Positions 26,038 to 34,733 of a stretch of 64,000 nt of DNA are shown one piece after another (the stretch's first letter is position 1; each line of letters starts with the position of its first letter). The translations under genes were made by a program, and so were the position numbers. Source of the DNA: Arenibacter catalasegens. Lineage in GTDB: Bacteria; Bacteroidota; Bacteroidia; Flavobacteriales; Flavobacteriaceae. The DNA is taken from contig NZ_PHQQ01000013.1 in assembly GCF_002909235.1 (NCBI RefSeq), positions 62,001-126,000 of the forward strand, read 5' to 3'. The notes under the pieces were generated by a model. That model was not told where the DNA came from and made no database searches. It saw only the letters and a program-made list of their open reading frames with translations.

Positions 26038-26985
26038 ATGGGAACCGAACATTACATAGCGGAGCTGCTTTATAGATACAATTGTGTAATGGTGCCTGAA
26101 TTTGGTGCTTTCTTGACGCAGATGAAGTCTGCCGTTATCAATGATGGGACGAATTCATTTTACCCTCCTTCGAAAATAATATCCTTCAACGAACAACTTA
26201 CTTCCAATGATGGATTGTTGGTTTCTTACATGGCCGATGCCGAAAAGATGTCCTATGAAGACATGCAGAAGCAAATAGCCGCAGTATCTTTGAAATGGAA
26301 AAAGCTTTTAAAGGAAGGAAATCGTTTAAGCCTTCCCAACATTGGTGAACTATGGCTGAACAAGGAAGGGAAAGCACAGTTTCAACCTTCATATAAAGTA
26401 AATTACTTAACATCATCCTTTGGTATGTCTACCTTTGTATCTACCCCAATTTCTAGGGAGGTTCTAAAGGAGGAAGTAATTGAATTGGAAGAAAAAATTC
26501 CTTTTATGATTACTCCCGAAACTCGGAAGGAGTCTCCCATTAGACCTTATTTAAAATATGCTGCTGTAATATTGTTGGCAATTGCTACTGGTTTTACTGG
26601 TTATCGCCTTTATAATGAGAACGCGTCCAACCAAGAATTGGTAAGACAAGAGGCTCACCAACAAGTTTCCAAAAACATTCAGGAAGCTACTTTTTTTAAT
26701 ACTGCCCCTTTAGAATTGCCCGCGGTTTCATTAAATGTAATCTCATCCAAGAAAACTGGTGTTCACCAAGTTATTGCCGGCGCCTTTAGAATACAGGAAA
26801 ATGCAGAAAAAAAGGTACTTCAATTAAAAGAAAAAGGATACGATGCCTCTTATCTAGGTACCAACCAATATGGATTGCATATGGTGGCCTATGGCAGTTT
26901 TGATGACGCCAATGAAGCCCTAAACTACTTGCGGAAAATAAAAATATCTGAATCACCCGAAGCCTGGTTGAGATCTGTAAAATAA
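26038..26985 (+). CDS. HU-like (CCDC81 type) and SPOR domain membrane protein
   Basis: This 315-residue protein begins with two short HU-related domains of the bacterial CCDC81 type (about 1-60, YIAELLYRYNCVMVPEFGAFL; and about 65-130, LKEGNRLSLPNIGELWLNKEGKAQFQP). A membrane helix follows at about 170-188, and the C-terminal SPOR domain (about 240-314, HQVIAGAFRIQENAEKKVLQL) should bind denuded peptidoglycan at division sites. The layout puts the HU part in the cytosol and SPOR in the periplasm. AATCTTTG at 26025-26032 with TTG 18 bp upstream may be its promoter. A link between nucleoid and septum is inference. Confidence 0.8.
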   Translation: MGTEHYIAELLYRYNCVMVPEFGAFLTQMKSAVINDGTNSFYPPSKIISFNEQLTSNDGLLVSYMADAEKMSYEDMQKQIAAVSLKWKKLLKEGNRLSLPNIGELWLNKEGKAQFQPSYKVNYLTSSFGMSTFVSTPISREVLKEEVIELEEKIPFMITPETRKESPIRPYLKYAAVILLAIATGFTGYRLYNENASNQELVRQEAHQQVSKNIQEATFFNTAPLELPAVSLNVISSKKTGVHQVIAGAFRIQENAEKKVLQLKEKGYDASYLGTNQYGLHMVAYGSFDDANEALNYLRKIKISESPEAWLRSVK

Positions 26986-27020
26986 TTCCCTCTCTACTTT
27001 TTAGCTTAACAATACCAATG

Positions 27021-27028
27021 TATCTTTG
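27021..27028 (+). promoter_or_regulatory. -7 element of the thioesterase gene
   Basis: TATCTTTG matches TAnnTTTG, 15 bp before the ATG at 27044. It overlaps an in-frame TTG at 27026, which argues against that earlier start. Confidence 0.55.
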
Positions 27029-27043
27029 CCCCAAAATCAATTT

Positions 27044-27556
27044 ATGGAGCCAAAGACGCCCAGTGAATCGCGTACGTTAATGACCGATATGGTCCTTCCA
27101 AGTGAAACAAATCCTTTGAACAACTTGTTCGGAGGGGAATTGTTGGCCCGAATGGACCGTGCGGCCAGTATAGCCGCCAGACGCCACAGCAGACGAATTA
27201 CAGTTACTGCTTCCGTGAACCATGTGGTCTTTAACCAAGCCGTACCCGTAGGAAGCGTAGTAACGGTTGAAGCAGCTGTTTCAAGGGCCTTTAAGACCTC
27301 CATGGAGGTTTTTATAGATGTATGGATGGAAGACCGATTTAATGGAGAGAGAAGCAAAGTTAACGAAGCCATATTTACTTTTGTTGCCGTAGATGACACC
27401 GGAAAACCCACGAAAGTTCCGGAATTAAAGCCTGAGTCTTCATTGGAAATTGAGCGATTTGAAGCTGCTCTTCGCAGAAAACAGCTTAGTTTGGTCCTTG
27501 CAGGTAAGATGAAGCCCAAGGATGCCACTGAACTCAAAGCCTTGTTTATGGATTAA
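27044..27556 (+). CDS. Acyl-CoA thioesterase, hotdog fold
   Basis: This 170-residue protein resembles the YciA / cytosolic acyl-CoA hydrolase family. It has TDMVLPSETNPLNNLFGGELLARMD near the N-terminus (the conserved Asn-x-x-GG segment of the hotdog active site), SVNHVVFNQAVPVGSVV and a C-terminal region with many charged residues. It hydrolyses acyl-CoA to free acid and CoA; chain preference cannot be read. The stop codon overlaps that of the convergent aldo/keto reductase by 4 bp, so no terminator separates them. Confidence 0.88.
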   Translation: MEPKTPSESRTLMTDMVLPSETNPLNNLFGGELLARMDRAASIAARRHSRRITVTASVNHVVFNQAVPVGSVVTVEAAVSRAFKTSMEVFIDVWMEDRFNGERSKVNEAIFTFVAVDDTGKPTKVPELKPESSLEIERFEAALRRKQLSLVLAGKMKPKDATELKALFMD

Positions 27557-28389
27557 AAATCGAAATTATTGGGGTCGGGACCAAATCGTTTTCCGCAGTC
27601 CAAGTGATCCAATTTTTTGATATCCTGCGGTTCGAGTGCAAAATTAAAAATATCGGCATTTGCCTTTATACGTTCCTTTTTTGAGGATTTTGGAATAGTG
27701 ATTACTCCTTTTTGCAAATTCCATCGCAATACGATCTGGGCTATGGTCCTATTGTATTTTACTGCCAAACCTTTCATTACATCCAATTCAAAAATACGTC
27801 CTTGCATCAACGGAGACCACGATTCATACTGAATGGTATTTTTATTACAGAAATCGATTAGGTCCTGCTGTACCAAGTACGGATGAAATTCCATTTGATT
27901 AACCGTAGGAACATATGTGGCTGAAGAAAGCAAGTCCTCGAGATGGTGTTGCATAAAATTACTGACTCCTATCGCCCTAACTCGCTTCTGTTCGTATAAA
28001 TATTCTAAAGCACGCCAAGTATCCTTATATTTTCCATTTACAGGCCAGTGCACCAGGTAAAGATCCAAATAATCTAAATTCAACCGCTTTAGACTGGCTT
28101 CGTACGCCTTTAGAGTACTGTCATAGCCCTGATCGCTATTCCAGACCTTACTCACTACAAATATATCTTTACGCGCAACACCACTATCCATTATCCCCTT
28201 ACCAACGCCCTCTTCATTTTTGTAGATGGAAGCAGTGTCTATATGCCGATAACCTTCTTCCAACGCCCATTTTACGGCATTGGTCACTTCTTTTCCATCT
28301 TCGCTCAAATAAACGCCCAAACCAAGATAGGGCATTTCAACTCCATTGTTTAAAGTAAACGTTCCTTTTAAATCAGTTATATTTTTCAA
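27553..28389 (-). CDS. Aldo/keto reductase
   Basis: This 278-residue NADPH-dependent (beta/alpha)8-barrel enzyme is close to 2,5-diketo-gluconate reductases. The catalytic tetrad can be placed: Asp and Tyr in GYRHIDTASIYKNEEGVG, Lys in VVSKVWN and His in YLVHWPV. The NADP region reads ITIPKSSKKERIKANADIF. Reduction of aldehydes or ketones is expected; the substrate is unknown. It is at the end of the leftward envelope run, 13 bp after the EnvC-like gene, and overlaps the convergent thioesterase by 4 bp. Confidence 0.9.
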   Translation of the reverse strand: MKNITDLKGTFTLNNGVEMPYLGLGVYLSEDGKEVTNAVKWALEEGYRHIDTASIYKNEEGVGKGIMDSGVARKDIFVVSKVWNSDQGYDSTLKAYEASLKRLNLDYLDLYLVHWPVNGKYKDTWRALEYLYEQKRVRAIGVSNFMQHHLEDLLSSATYVPTVNQMEFHPYLVQQDLIDFCNKNTIQYESWSPLMQGRIFELDVMKGLAVKYNRTIAQIVLRWNLQKGVITIPKSSKKERIKANADIFNFALEPQDIKKLDHLDCGKRFGPDPNNFDF

Positions 28390-28402
28390 GGCTAAATTAT
28401 TT

Positions 28403-29647
28403 TTATAATTGAAATATCCATTCTTCAGGATTAAGGCGAGTAGTATCCTTGTACAAATAAAATTTTAACTGGGTAGTGCCACTGGATTTACTAGTGTATA
28501 TATCTCCTAAATCAGATTTGATATTTACTTTATCACCCTTTTTCACGTAAATCCTGGACAGGTTGTAATAAGTGCTTATATAATTTCCATGCTTAATCTG
28601 CACCCCCTTATTGCCACCGGGAACGGAAAGTATGGCGATAACTTCTCCTTCAAAAATAGCCCTGGCCTTGGAACCCTCATCCGTGGCGATAATAACCCCA
28701 TTGCTTTCATGCTTTATACCGGGATATACCGCATCACTGTAAACCCCAAAGCCCTGTCTTTTAATCCCCTTTTCAACAGGCCATATCAATTTTCCCTTGT
28801 TGGCCGAAAAATTATTGGCCACTATGGCTGCCTCGGGGGTTAAAACAAACTTACTGCTACTTGCAGTGCTGGTATTGGTAGATTTTCCGACCGCTTTATT
28901 GGATGCTGCAATAGCACTTCGAATCAAGCTTTCTATCTGTTGGTCGATCCTCTTTGCCTCCTTCTTTTTCTTATCAATTTCCGCAGCGTATTTGCTCTCG
29001 TTTTGCCGTATACTTTTAAGCAATATTTTTTGGGATTGGATCTCCTTGAACAATTGGTCTTTGATCTGGGTATTTTCGGCTACCAATTTATCTTTCTCCT
29101 TACGTTGAACGGAAAGATCCTTGTTCAACTGAGTAAGCTCATCAGTCTTGGCGACAATTTGCTCACCCTGTTCCTTTCTATACTGGGTGTATTGCTTCAT
29201 ATACTGTAATCGCTTAAAAGCTTGCAGGAAATTCTCGGAGGACAGAAGAAACATTAGTCTACTTTGACCAGATTTATTTTGATAGGATTTTTGGATCATA
29301 TTGCCGTATTCCTCTTTAAGAAAGGCCAGATCGTTACGGAGTTTTCCAATATTTCGGATATTGGTATTTATTTGTCTATTAAGTAAGTTGGACTGCTGAT
29401 TGGTTACCCTGATCAATTGCTGGCGCACGTTTATTTTTTGATCCATTGCCTCCATTTGCTCCAAGACATTTCCCTTCTCTTTCTTCTTGGCAAACAATAA
29501 TCGGTTAATTTCCGATATTTCCTTTTGAAGTTGTTCCCGTTTAGATTCCAAGGCCTTCTGTTCATTGGTCTGTGCCAAGGTTATATTGCCTAGTAGAAGC
29601 AACATAACTAAAAGAACATAAACTACATAAGAGTGTTTACTTCCCAT
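28403..29647 (-). CDS. EnvC-like murein hydrolase activator (degenerate LytM)
   Basis: This 414-residue exported protein has a signal peptide (1-25, cleavage near LAQ), a long coiled coil (about 27-250, with many Lys, Glu and Gln) and a C-terminal LytM domain (about 295-410). The metallopeptidase residues are missing: the first motif reads GIKHESNGVII and the usual HxH is replaced by QLKFYLY, so zinc-based catalysis is unlikely. That fits the EnvC family, which activates amidases at the division site. It lies 1 bp after the DUF4292 gene, inside the flippase-dut-TPR-DUF4292 series. Confidence 0.87.
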   Translation of the reverse strand: MGSKHSYVVYVLLVMLLLLGNITLAQTNEQKALESKREQLQKEISEINRLLFAKKKEKGNVLEQMEAMDQKINVRQQLIRVTNQQSNLLNRQINTNIRNIGKLRNDLAFLKEEYGNMIQKSYQNKSGQSRLMFLLSSENFLQAFKRLQYMKQYTQYRKEQGEQIVAKTDELTQLNKDLSVQRKEKDKLVAENTQIKDQLFKEIQSQKILLKSIRQNESKYAAEIDKKKKEAKRIDQQIESLIRSAIAASNKAVGKSTNTSTASSSKFVLTPEAAIVANNFSANKGKLIWPVEKGIKRQGFGVYSDAVYPGIKHESNGVIIATDEGSKARAIFEGEVIAILSVPGGNKGVQIKHGNYISTYYNLSRIYVKKGDKVNIKSDLGDIYTSKSSGTTQLKFYLYKDTTRLNPEEWIFQL

Positions 29648-29648
29648 A

Positions 29649-30434
29649 TTAATTTAATACTATTTCTTTGAAACCATTTGGTATACTATATGGAAAATTC
29701 AATGCTCTATTAAATTCCATATTTCTAAATTCGAGAGTAATGTTATTGCTCTTTTCACCATCTAGCGCTAGGATATCTATCTCACCTGGCAAAATCCATT
29801 TGTTGACTTTTTGATAGTTCTTATAGTTTATTTCCAACAGTCGCTTATGCCAAGGTTGGGATAATTGTTGGGTAACCATTCTATAACTCAATGGTTCAAT
29901 TTGAAATAGGGTTTTAAATAGTTCACCAGCTTTTTTGGGTTTTAACAGGTAATTGTCGTTGGCTATATCCACCATATATTTTTCATCCCTTAAATCGAAA
30001 AGGGCCTCGCCCAAAAGTAAATTTTGCACTTTTTCAAAATCGAGGTCCGTGCCTAACAATTGACTTAAATATGAGAAATTACCGTCAAAATATTCGTTAT
30101 CCATTTTATTATAAAAAGATACGCGCTCGGGTGTAATGTAAGCTTTTACGATTCCCAAAGGGGCACTCAGCCATATAGCCTTATCCTTTTCCATTCTAAG
30201 ACTTACACTTACGCTCTGGGTAGTTTCACCATCCGAAAAGTCTATTCTCACCTTACCACTTAGCGTTTTAAAACTCAAATGGGAATAATAATGATTCCTA
30301 ATGATAGCCTTTGCCGTCAAATTCTCATCCACTGTCCCACTTTTGATTACGTTGGTGGACTTACAAGAAAACACCACAACTACAAAAATACAGAGTACTG
30401 CCCATTTATGTAGTTTATTTATACTGTATTCCAT
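29649..30434 (-). CDS. DUF4292 lipoprotein
   Basis: This 261-residue protein begins at the ATG 30434, which opens a lipoprotein signal (HKWAVLCIFVVVVFSC; cysteine at about 24). An ATG 75 bp upstream would add a tail inside the neighbouring gene and is less likely. The mature part is a beta-rich LolB-like fold (SFKTLSGKVRIDFSDGETTQSVSVSLRMEKDKAIWLS) typical of DUF4292. These proteins are thought to be outer-membrane lipoproteins in Bacteroidota, without a proven role. It is followed after 1 bp by the EnvC-like gene and preceded after 4 bp by the TPR gene. Confidence 0.87.
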   Translation of the reverse strand: MEYSINKLHKWAVLCIFVVVVFSCKSTNVIKSGTVDENLTAKAIIRNHYYSHLSFKTLSGKVRIDFSDGETTQSVSVSLRMEKDKAIWLSAPLGIVKAYITPERVSFYNKMDNEYFDGNFSYLSQLLGTDLDFEKVQNLLLGEALFDLRDEKYMVDIANDNYLLKPKKAGELFKTLFQIEPLSYRMVTQQLSQPWHKRLLEINYKNYQKVNKWILPGEIDILALDGEKSNNITLEFRNMEFNRALNFPYSIPNGFKEIVLN

Positions 30435-30438
30435 AGTT

Positions 30439-31371
30439 TTATGACCCGGATTTAATTTTACTAAGATACATATTTGCCTTGGAAGAATTTCCCAAAGCGT
30501 TGTTAGCATCCACTAATTCTTTATACATTTTATTCGCTAGTTCCACGTCGTCCAATAAATAATCCAATCCCGACTCCAAAATGTCAATGGCTTCCTTATG
30601 TTTCTTTGCCTTATTCAAGCTAAGTCCAAAGGCAAAATAAAAGTAGGGTTGGGTTGGAAAACTTTCCATGGCCTCTTCACTTGTAGTTGCTGCATTCTTA
30701 AAGTCGCTCTTTTCTAAAAAGTCAGAAATAATAGATTCGTAATTTTGTTTTGGGTTTTCCTTCTTTACTTGTACTGCCAAGGTATCCTCTTGATTTTCAA
30801 TTACATCCATAGACCTAATGGAATCGTTTATTTTTAAAGTAAGTTGCTTGGAAAACAAGGACGTTTTAATACCGTTAAGTATTTTTAAGGCATTGTTATA
30901 GTTTTGCTGCTCGTAATAGATCAGCGCAAGATTTTCCCTGAGCTTCGAGTCTCTATATGGTATTTTGTCCTTCACTTGATCTATGGTGGAACCTTGCCGC
31001 TGTACTATTTCAACCAAATCCTTCAATACCCAAAAATTATCCGGTCTAGCGGTTAAAGCGGAAATGGCGTATTGTTGTGCAAGAACAAACTGTTTTGAAG
31101 CCAAATAAGCTTTGGCCAGTTCGTGGTCGATAACAGGATTGCTTGAGTCCAATCGCTTACATTCCAACAGGAGGTTAATTGCCCTATCGTAGTTCTCTAT
31201 ACCCTTTTGCTTTAATGCCTCAAAGAATTTTTCTTGAAACTCATCGGTATATTCCTCTAAATAAACCTCCGAACTTTCTTCCACTTTTAACTCATTTTCC
31301 TGAGCGCAAATAAGCCTTGGGGTTAAATATAATCCCAAGGCAAAAAGAAATATGCAAAAGTTTTTAATCAT
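30439..31371 (-). CDS. Exported TPR protein
   Basis: This 310-residue protein is translated from the ATG at 31371, giving a clean signal peptide (MIKNFCIFLFALGLYL, cleavage near ICAQ). The body contains tetratricopeptide-type helix pairs: LLECKRLDSSNPVIDHELAKAYLASKQF at about 60-90 and, near the C-terminus, YFYFAFGLSLNKAKKHKEAIDILESGLDYL. It should be a periplasmic scaffold. It lies 4 bp upstream of the DUF4292 gene and follows dut. Its partner is unknown; the envelope neighbours suggest an assembly role. Confidence 0.85.
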   Translation of the reverse strand: MIKNFCIFLFALGLYLTPRLICAQENELKVEESSEVYLEEYTDEFQEKFFEALKQKGIENYDRAINLLLECKRLDSSNPVIDHELAKAYLASKQFVLAQQYAISALTARPDNFWVLKDLVEIVQRQGSTIDQVKDKIPYRDSKLRENLALIYYEQQNYNNALKILNGIKTSLFSKQLTLKINDSIRSMDVIENQEDTLAVQVKKENPKQNYESIISDFLEKSDFKNAATTSEEAMESFPTQPYFYFAFGLSLNKAKKHKEAIDILESGLDYLLDDVELANKMYKELVDANNALGNSSKANMYLSKIKSGS

Positions 31372-31537
31372 ATCTAAATATTGCTCCAAACGAAAGGCAT
31401 ACCAATAACCCTATGGAAAAACTATTCCAAAGTCATAATTGTCCCTACTACCAACTATCCAGAAATACCGGAAAAGGAATTAGGTTCATTAAAATTAATG
31501 ATAACACTAGATTATCCCTTGTTTTGATAAGGAGATT

Positions 31538-31972
31538 TTATTTTACCCCTGTACTGCCAAAGCCTCCTTCGCCCCTGGAAGTTTCTGATAGCACCTCAAC
31601 CTCGTTCCACGCTGCCCTTTCGTGTTTGGCAATGACCAACTGGGCAATTCGCTCGCCGTTTTCAATGGTAAATGCTTCATTGGAAAGGTTTATTAGGATT
31701 ACACCAACCTCCCCTCGATAATCCGCATCAATCGTGCCAGGGGCATTCAATACGGTAATTCCCCTTTTCGCAGCCAACCCACTTCGAGGCCTTACCTGGG
31801 CCTCAAAACCTATGGGAAGTTCCAAAAAAAGTCCTGTCTTAACAATGGTTCTGTCCATGGGTTGCATAACTATGGACTCGGTAAGATTGGCCCTTAAATC
31901 CATCCCAGCAGAAGCCAAGGTTTCATAATTAGGTAATGCATGGGCCGATTTATTGATGATTTTTATTGTCAT
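31538..31972 (-). CDS. dut: dUTP diphosphatase
   Basis: This 144-residue trimeric dUTPase removes dUTP and supplies dUMP for thymidylate synthesis. All five motifs are visible: [40 protein letters not shown] and the C-terminal [10 protein letters not shown]. Length is normal. The start codon overlaps the stop of the flippase gene by 4 bp, so the two are translationally coupled, an order that is common in flavobacteria. Confidence 0.95.
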   Translation of the reverse strand: MTIKIINKSAHALPNYETLASAGMDLRANLTESIVMQPMDRTIVKTGLFLELPIGFEAQVRPRSGLAAKRGITVLNAPGTIDADYRGEVGVILINLSNEAFTIENGERIAQLVIAKHERAAWNEVEVLSETSRGEGGFGSTGVK

Positions 31973-33432
31973 TTCCTTAAAAATATTTGTTTGAGTTTAT
32001 CACTTTCAAGCCTATACACTATGCCTAAAAATGAAATGAAAAAAATACTGCCAATTATTAAATTACGATCAAAAACATAAAACGACAACATAGAAAAAAG
32101 AATAGAGACCCCTAAGTAAAAAACTATTTTTCTATGGTTGTATGGAATAGGATAGTACATTCTGCCAAAAAAGAATGAAAGGATTACCATAGACCCATAG
32201 GCTACTAAAGTAGCTACAGCTGAGGCAACATATCCAAAATACGGAATAAAAGCAAAATTGATTATAATGGTCAGTACGGCACCGATCAAGGAAATATAAG
32301 CTCCAAATTTAGTGCGATCCGTTACTTTGTACCAAACCGATAGGTTGTGGTATATCCCTAAAAAAAAACTCGCCAATATTATAATGGGCACAACGGACAT
32401 CGCCTCCCAATAATCTGCATTGGGTACAATGATGAGTTTAAGTACATCCGCATAGACCACAACAGATAGTAAAATGACACTTCCCAGGATTACGAAATAG
32501 TTTGTAATCTGTGCATATGCCTTTTGCGGATTATCACTTTTGGAGTGACTAAAAAAGAAGGGCTCTATCCCCATCCTAAAGGCCGTAGCAAATAAGGTCA
32601 TAAACAAAGTGAGCTTATAACATGCAGAGTATTTTCCAATCTCACTCTCGGCAATATCATTTGGCAAAAGCCAATCTAACATAATTCGATCAAATACTTC
32701 ATTGATGGTAAAGGCTATACCTGCAATTAAAACAGGAGCTGCGTATTTCATCATACTGGCCCATATGGTCCTGTCAAATACGTAGGGCCTTCTTAGATAG
32801 AGGCGCAACATCAATAAGAGAGTTGTGCCACTAGCAATTAACATAGAAATGAAGATGTAGGAAATTTCAAAATTAGGCTTGTAAAGCCCACTTAAAAACG
32901 AATCTGGATTGCTTTCCGCCAATATTGGGAGAACTATTAGAAAAAAACAATTCAATCCTAGGTTGATCACCACATTGGCAATCTTGACCAAGGCATATCG
33001 CATCGGCTTTTCATTGGCTCTTAACCACGAAAACGGAATGATTACCAAAGCATCCAAAACCAGGATCAATATGGCATAGGTGATAAATTTCGGATCTATA
33101 TCGCTGACTGATGAAACTGCCCCCTTAAAGATAAAAGCTAGAAGCATGAAAATAAAAGAAGAGGCACCAATAGATATTAGGGAAGTAGTAACAACCGTCT
33201 TTTTATTTAGAGCAGCATCGTGGTAAAAGCGGAAAAACGCCGTTTCCATACCATAAGCCAGTAACACATTAAATATAGCAAACCAGGCAAAAATAATGGA
33301 AACCTCCCCGTACCCATCCGTCGGAAGAACAGTGACATATAAGGGCGTTAAAAGAAACGATAGCATTCTGGGCAATACCGTAGCTAAGCCATAGATAAAC
33401 GTCTGTTTAAATAGTTTTTTAAGTGGATTCAA
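31969..33432 (-). CDS. Polysaccharide flippase (MATE/PST-type exporter)
   Basis: This 487-residue polytopic membrane protein has about 12-14 hydrophobic helices and starts [19 protein letters not shown], typical of oligosaccharide flippases of the RfbX/Wzx class. It carries lipid-linked sugar repeats across the inner membrane. No signature enzyme motif exists for the family, so the assignment rests on the hydrophobic pattern and the N-terminal motif. It heads the leftward series flippase-dut-TPR-DUF4292-EnvC-AKR and has no polysaccharide synthesis genes beside it. Confidence 0.85.
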   Translation of the reverse strand: MNPLKKLFKQTFIYGLATVLPRMLSFLLTPLYVTVLPTDGYGEVSIIFAWFAIFNVLLAYGMETAFFRFYHDAALNKKTVVTTSLISIGASSFIFMLLAFIFKGAVSSVSDIDPKFITYAILILVLDALVIIPFSWLRANEKPMRYALVKIANVVINLGLNCFFLIVLPILAESNPDSFLSGLYKPNFEISYIFISMLIASGTTLLLMLRLYLRRPYVFDRTIWASMMKYAAPVLIAGIAFTINEVFDRIMLDWLLPNDIAESEIGKYSACYKLTLFMTLFATAFRMGIEPFFFSHSKSDNPQKAYAQITNYFVILGSVILLSVVVYADVLKLIIVPNADYWEAMSVVPIIILASFFLGIYHNLSVWYKVTDRTKFGAYISLIGAVLTIIINFAFIPYFGYVASAVATLVAYGSMVILSFFFGRMYYPIPYNHRKIVFYLGVSILFSMLSFYVFDRNLIIGSIFFISFLGIVYRLESDKLKQIFLRK

Positions 33433-33769
33433 AGAAATCTATGAATTAGCTTTAAAATTAGGCATTTAATCAATGCGGGCAAAGTTAGTTAATTAGCTTA
33501 TGCGGCAAATAACCTTTTTAAATCATTTATTTTGCCCCACTTTGAATTGAGAAAAGGAATTCCAACCTCCGGTTATTCCCAAGAACATACAAAAAAACCC
33601 CACAATGTTGTGGGGCTTTATATTTCGCATCCTATCAAAATCGATAAGACAAATGTTCTACAGCTTAATTGTTCAACGCTTCCGAATAGTTGAAATTTGA
33701 CTCCGCTTCCGCTACGTCTAATTGTTGCCCACTTTGCAGTTGACAAATTGAAAACCCATAACGGCTTTT
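33433..33769. other. Region between atpG and the flippase gene
   Basis: These 337 bp hold the atp terminator (33591-33622) and a second copy of the atpG 3' end (33665-33684). The stretch from the atpG stop to 33665 is open in the atpG frame for 34 codons. The remainder, 33433-33590, shows nothing I can support. Confidence 0.5.
33591..33622 (-). terminator. Terminator of the atp operon
   Basis: CCCCACAA (33598-33605) and TTGTGGGG (33608-33615) form a perfect GC-rich stem, and the reverse strand continues into TTTTTTTG. It lies about 150 bp past the atpG stop. Confidence 0.88.
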
Positions 33770-33789
33770 CTAATTGTTCAACGCTTCCG
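33666..33789 (-). repeat. 19-bp direct repeat of the atpG 3' end
   Basis: TAATTGTTCAACGCTTCCG occurs at 33771-33789 (end of atpG, encoding SEALNN-like AEALNN and stop) and again at 33666-33684, exactly 105 bp apart. The spacing is a multiple of three, and the interval is open in the atpG frame. Confidence 0.8.
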
Positions 33790-34630
33790 CTCCACCAACA
33801 ATTTCTAAAATTTCACCGGTGATTGAGGCTTGTCTCGCCTTATTGTAAGTAAGTTTCAACTGATTTCTTAAGTCAGTAGCGTTGTCCGTTGCTTTGTGCA
33901 TAGCGGTCATACGAGCTCCATGCTCACTGGCAAATGAATCGCGTATACCTTTATACAATTGTGTCTTTAATGATTTAGGAATTAACTGCTCCACAATCTC
34001 CAATTTGGAAGGCTCAAAAATATAATCGGCGGCGGAATTGGCTTCGCCTTCTACCGGAACAATTGGTAAAAATTGCTCTGTCATTACTATTTGAGTAGCC
34101 GCATTCTTGAATTTGTTATAAACAATATCAATTTTATCATAGGCCCCAGTAGTAAACAAATCCATTAATTCCTCGGCAATGGCAGCAACATTATCGAATG
34201 TTAAATCTTCATAAACCGCACTATGGTTTGCAATAACCTTGTGCTTTTTCTTTAAAATATCATTTGCCTTTTTACCAATCGCAACAAAATCTACTTGTTT
34301 CCCTGCATAGGTGGTGTTGGCCAAAAGAACACTCTGTTTTAAGATGTTGGTATTAAAGGCGCCACATAAACCTCGGTTAGAGTTTATAGCTACGATCAAA
34401 ACCCTTTTTACTTCGCGATTATCTGCAAACTTGCTTCCAGAATCTGTATCCAGACTAGCGCTTAAACTTTGCAAAAGCTCCGATAATTTATCAGAATATG
34501 GACGCATTGCGGTAATGGCATCCTGGGCCTTCTTTAACTTTGCTGCAGATACCATTTTCATTGCACTGGTAATCTGCATCGTTGAAGATACCGAAGCAAT
34601 TCTATTTCGTATTTCTTTTAAATTGGCCAT
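33770..34630 (-). CDS. atpG: F1 ATP synthase gamma subunit
   Basis: This 286-residue protein is the central rotor shaft of F1. The start at 34630 gives MANLKEIRNRIASV, the family N-terminus; an ATG 9 bp upstream (MEP) is possible. The C-terminus has the conserved MTAMHKATDNATDLRNQLKLTYNKARQASIT-type helix (about 240-275), with the protein ending GGAEALNN. It is last in the operon after atpA, separated by about 100 bp that contain a strong hairpin. Its tail is duplicated in frame after the stop codon, which is unusual. Confidence 0.94.
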   Translation of the reverse strand: MANLKEIRNRIASVSSTMQITSAMKMVSAAKLKKAQDAITAMRPYSDKLSELLQSLSASLDTDSGSKFADNREVKRVLIVAINSNRGLCGAFNTNILKQSVLLANTTYAGKQVDFVAIGKKANDILKKKHKVIANHSAVYEDLTFDNVAAIAEELMDLFTTGAYDKIDIVYNKFKNAATQIVMTEQFLPIVPVEGEANSAADYIFEPSKLEIVEQLIPKSLKTQLYKGIRDSFASEHGARMTAMHKATDNATDLRNQLKLTYNKARQASITGEILEIVGGAEALNN

Positions 34631-34689
34631 AGGCTCCACTTAAGCTCCCCTAGGAGAGGAATACTGTGTTAGACATTTATTTATTCAAT

Positions 34690-34725
34690 TCTTTTCAGTT
34701 TTCCAGATTTGGAAAACTGAAAAGA
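34690..34725 (-). other. Perfect hairpin between atpA and atpG
   Basis: CTTTTCAGTTTTCCA (34691-34705) and TGGAAAACTGAAAAG (34710-34724) are perfect 15-bp arms around a 4-nt loop. No T run follows on the reverse strand, so it is a processing or stability element more than a terminator. It lies directly after the atpA stop codon. Confidence 0.75.
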
Positions 34726-34733
34726 TTACTTTA

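Noticed and set aside
28403-29647. Active M23 peptidase
   Set aside because: The HxH and other zinc residues are absent, so an activator role is preferred.
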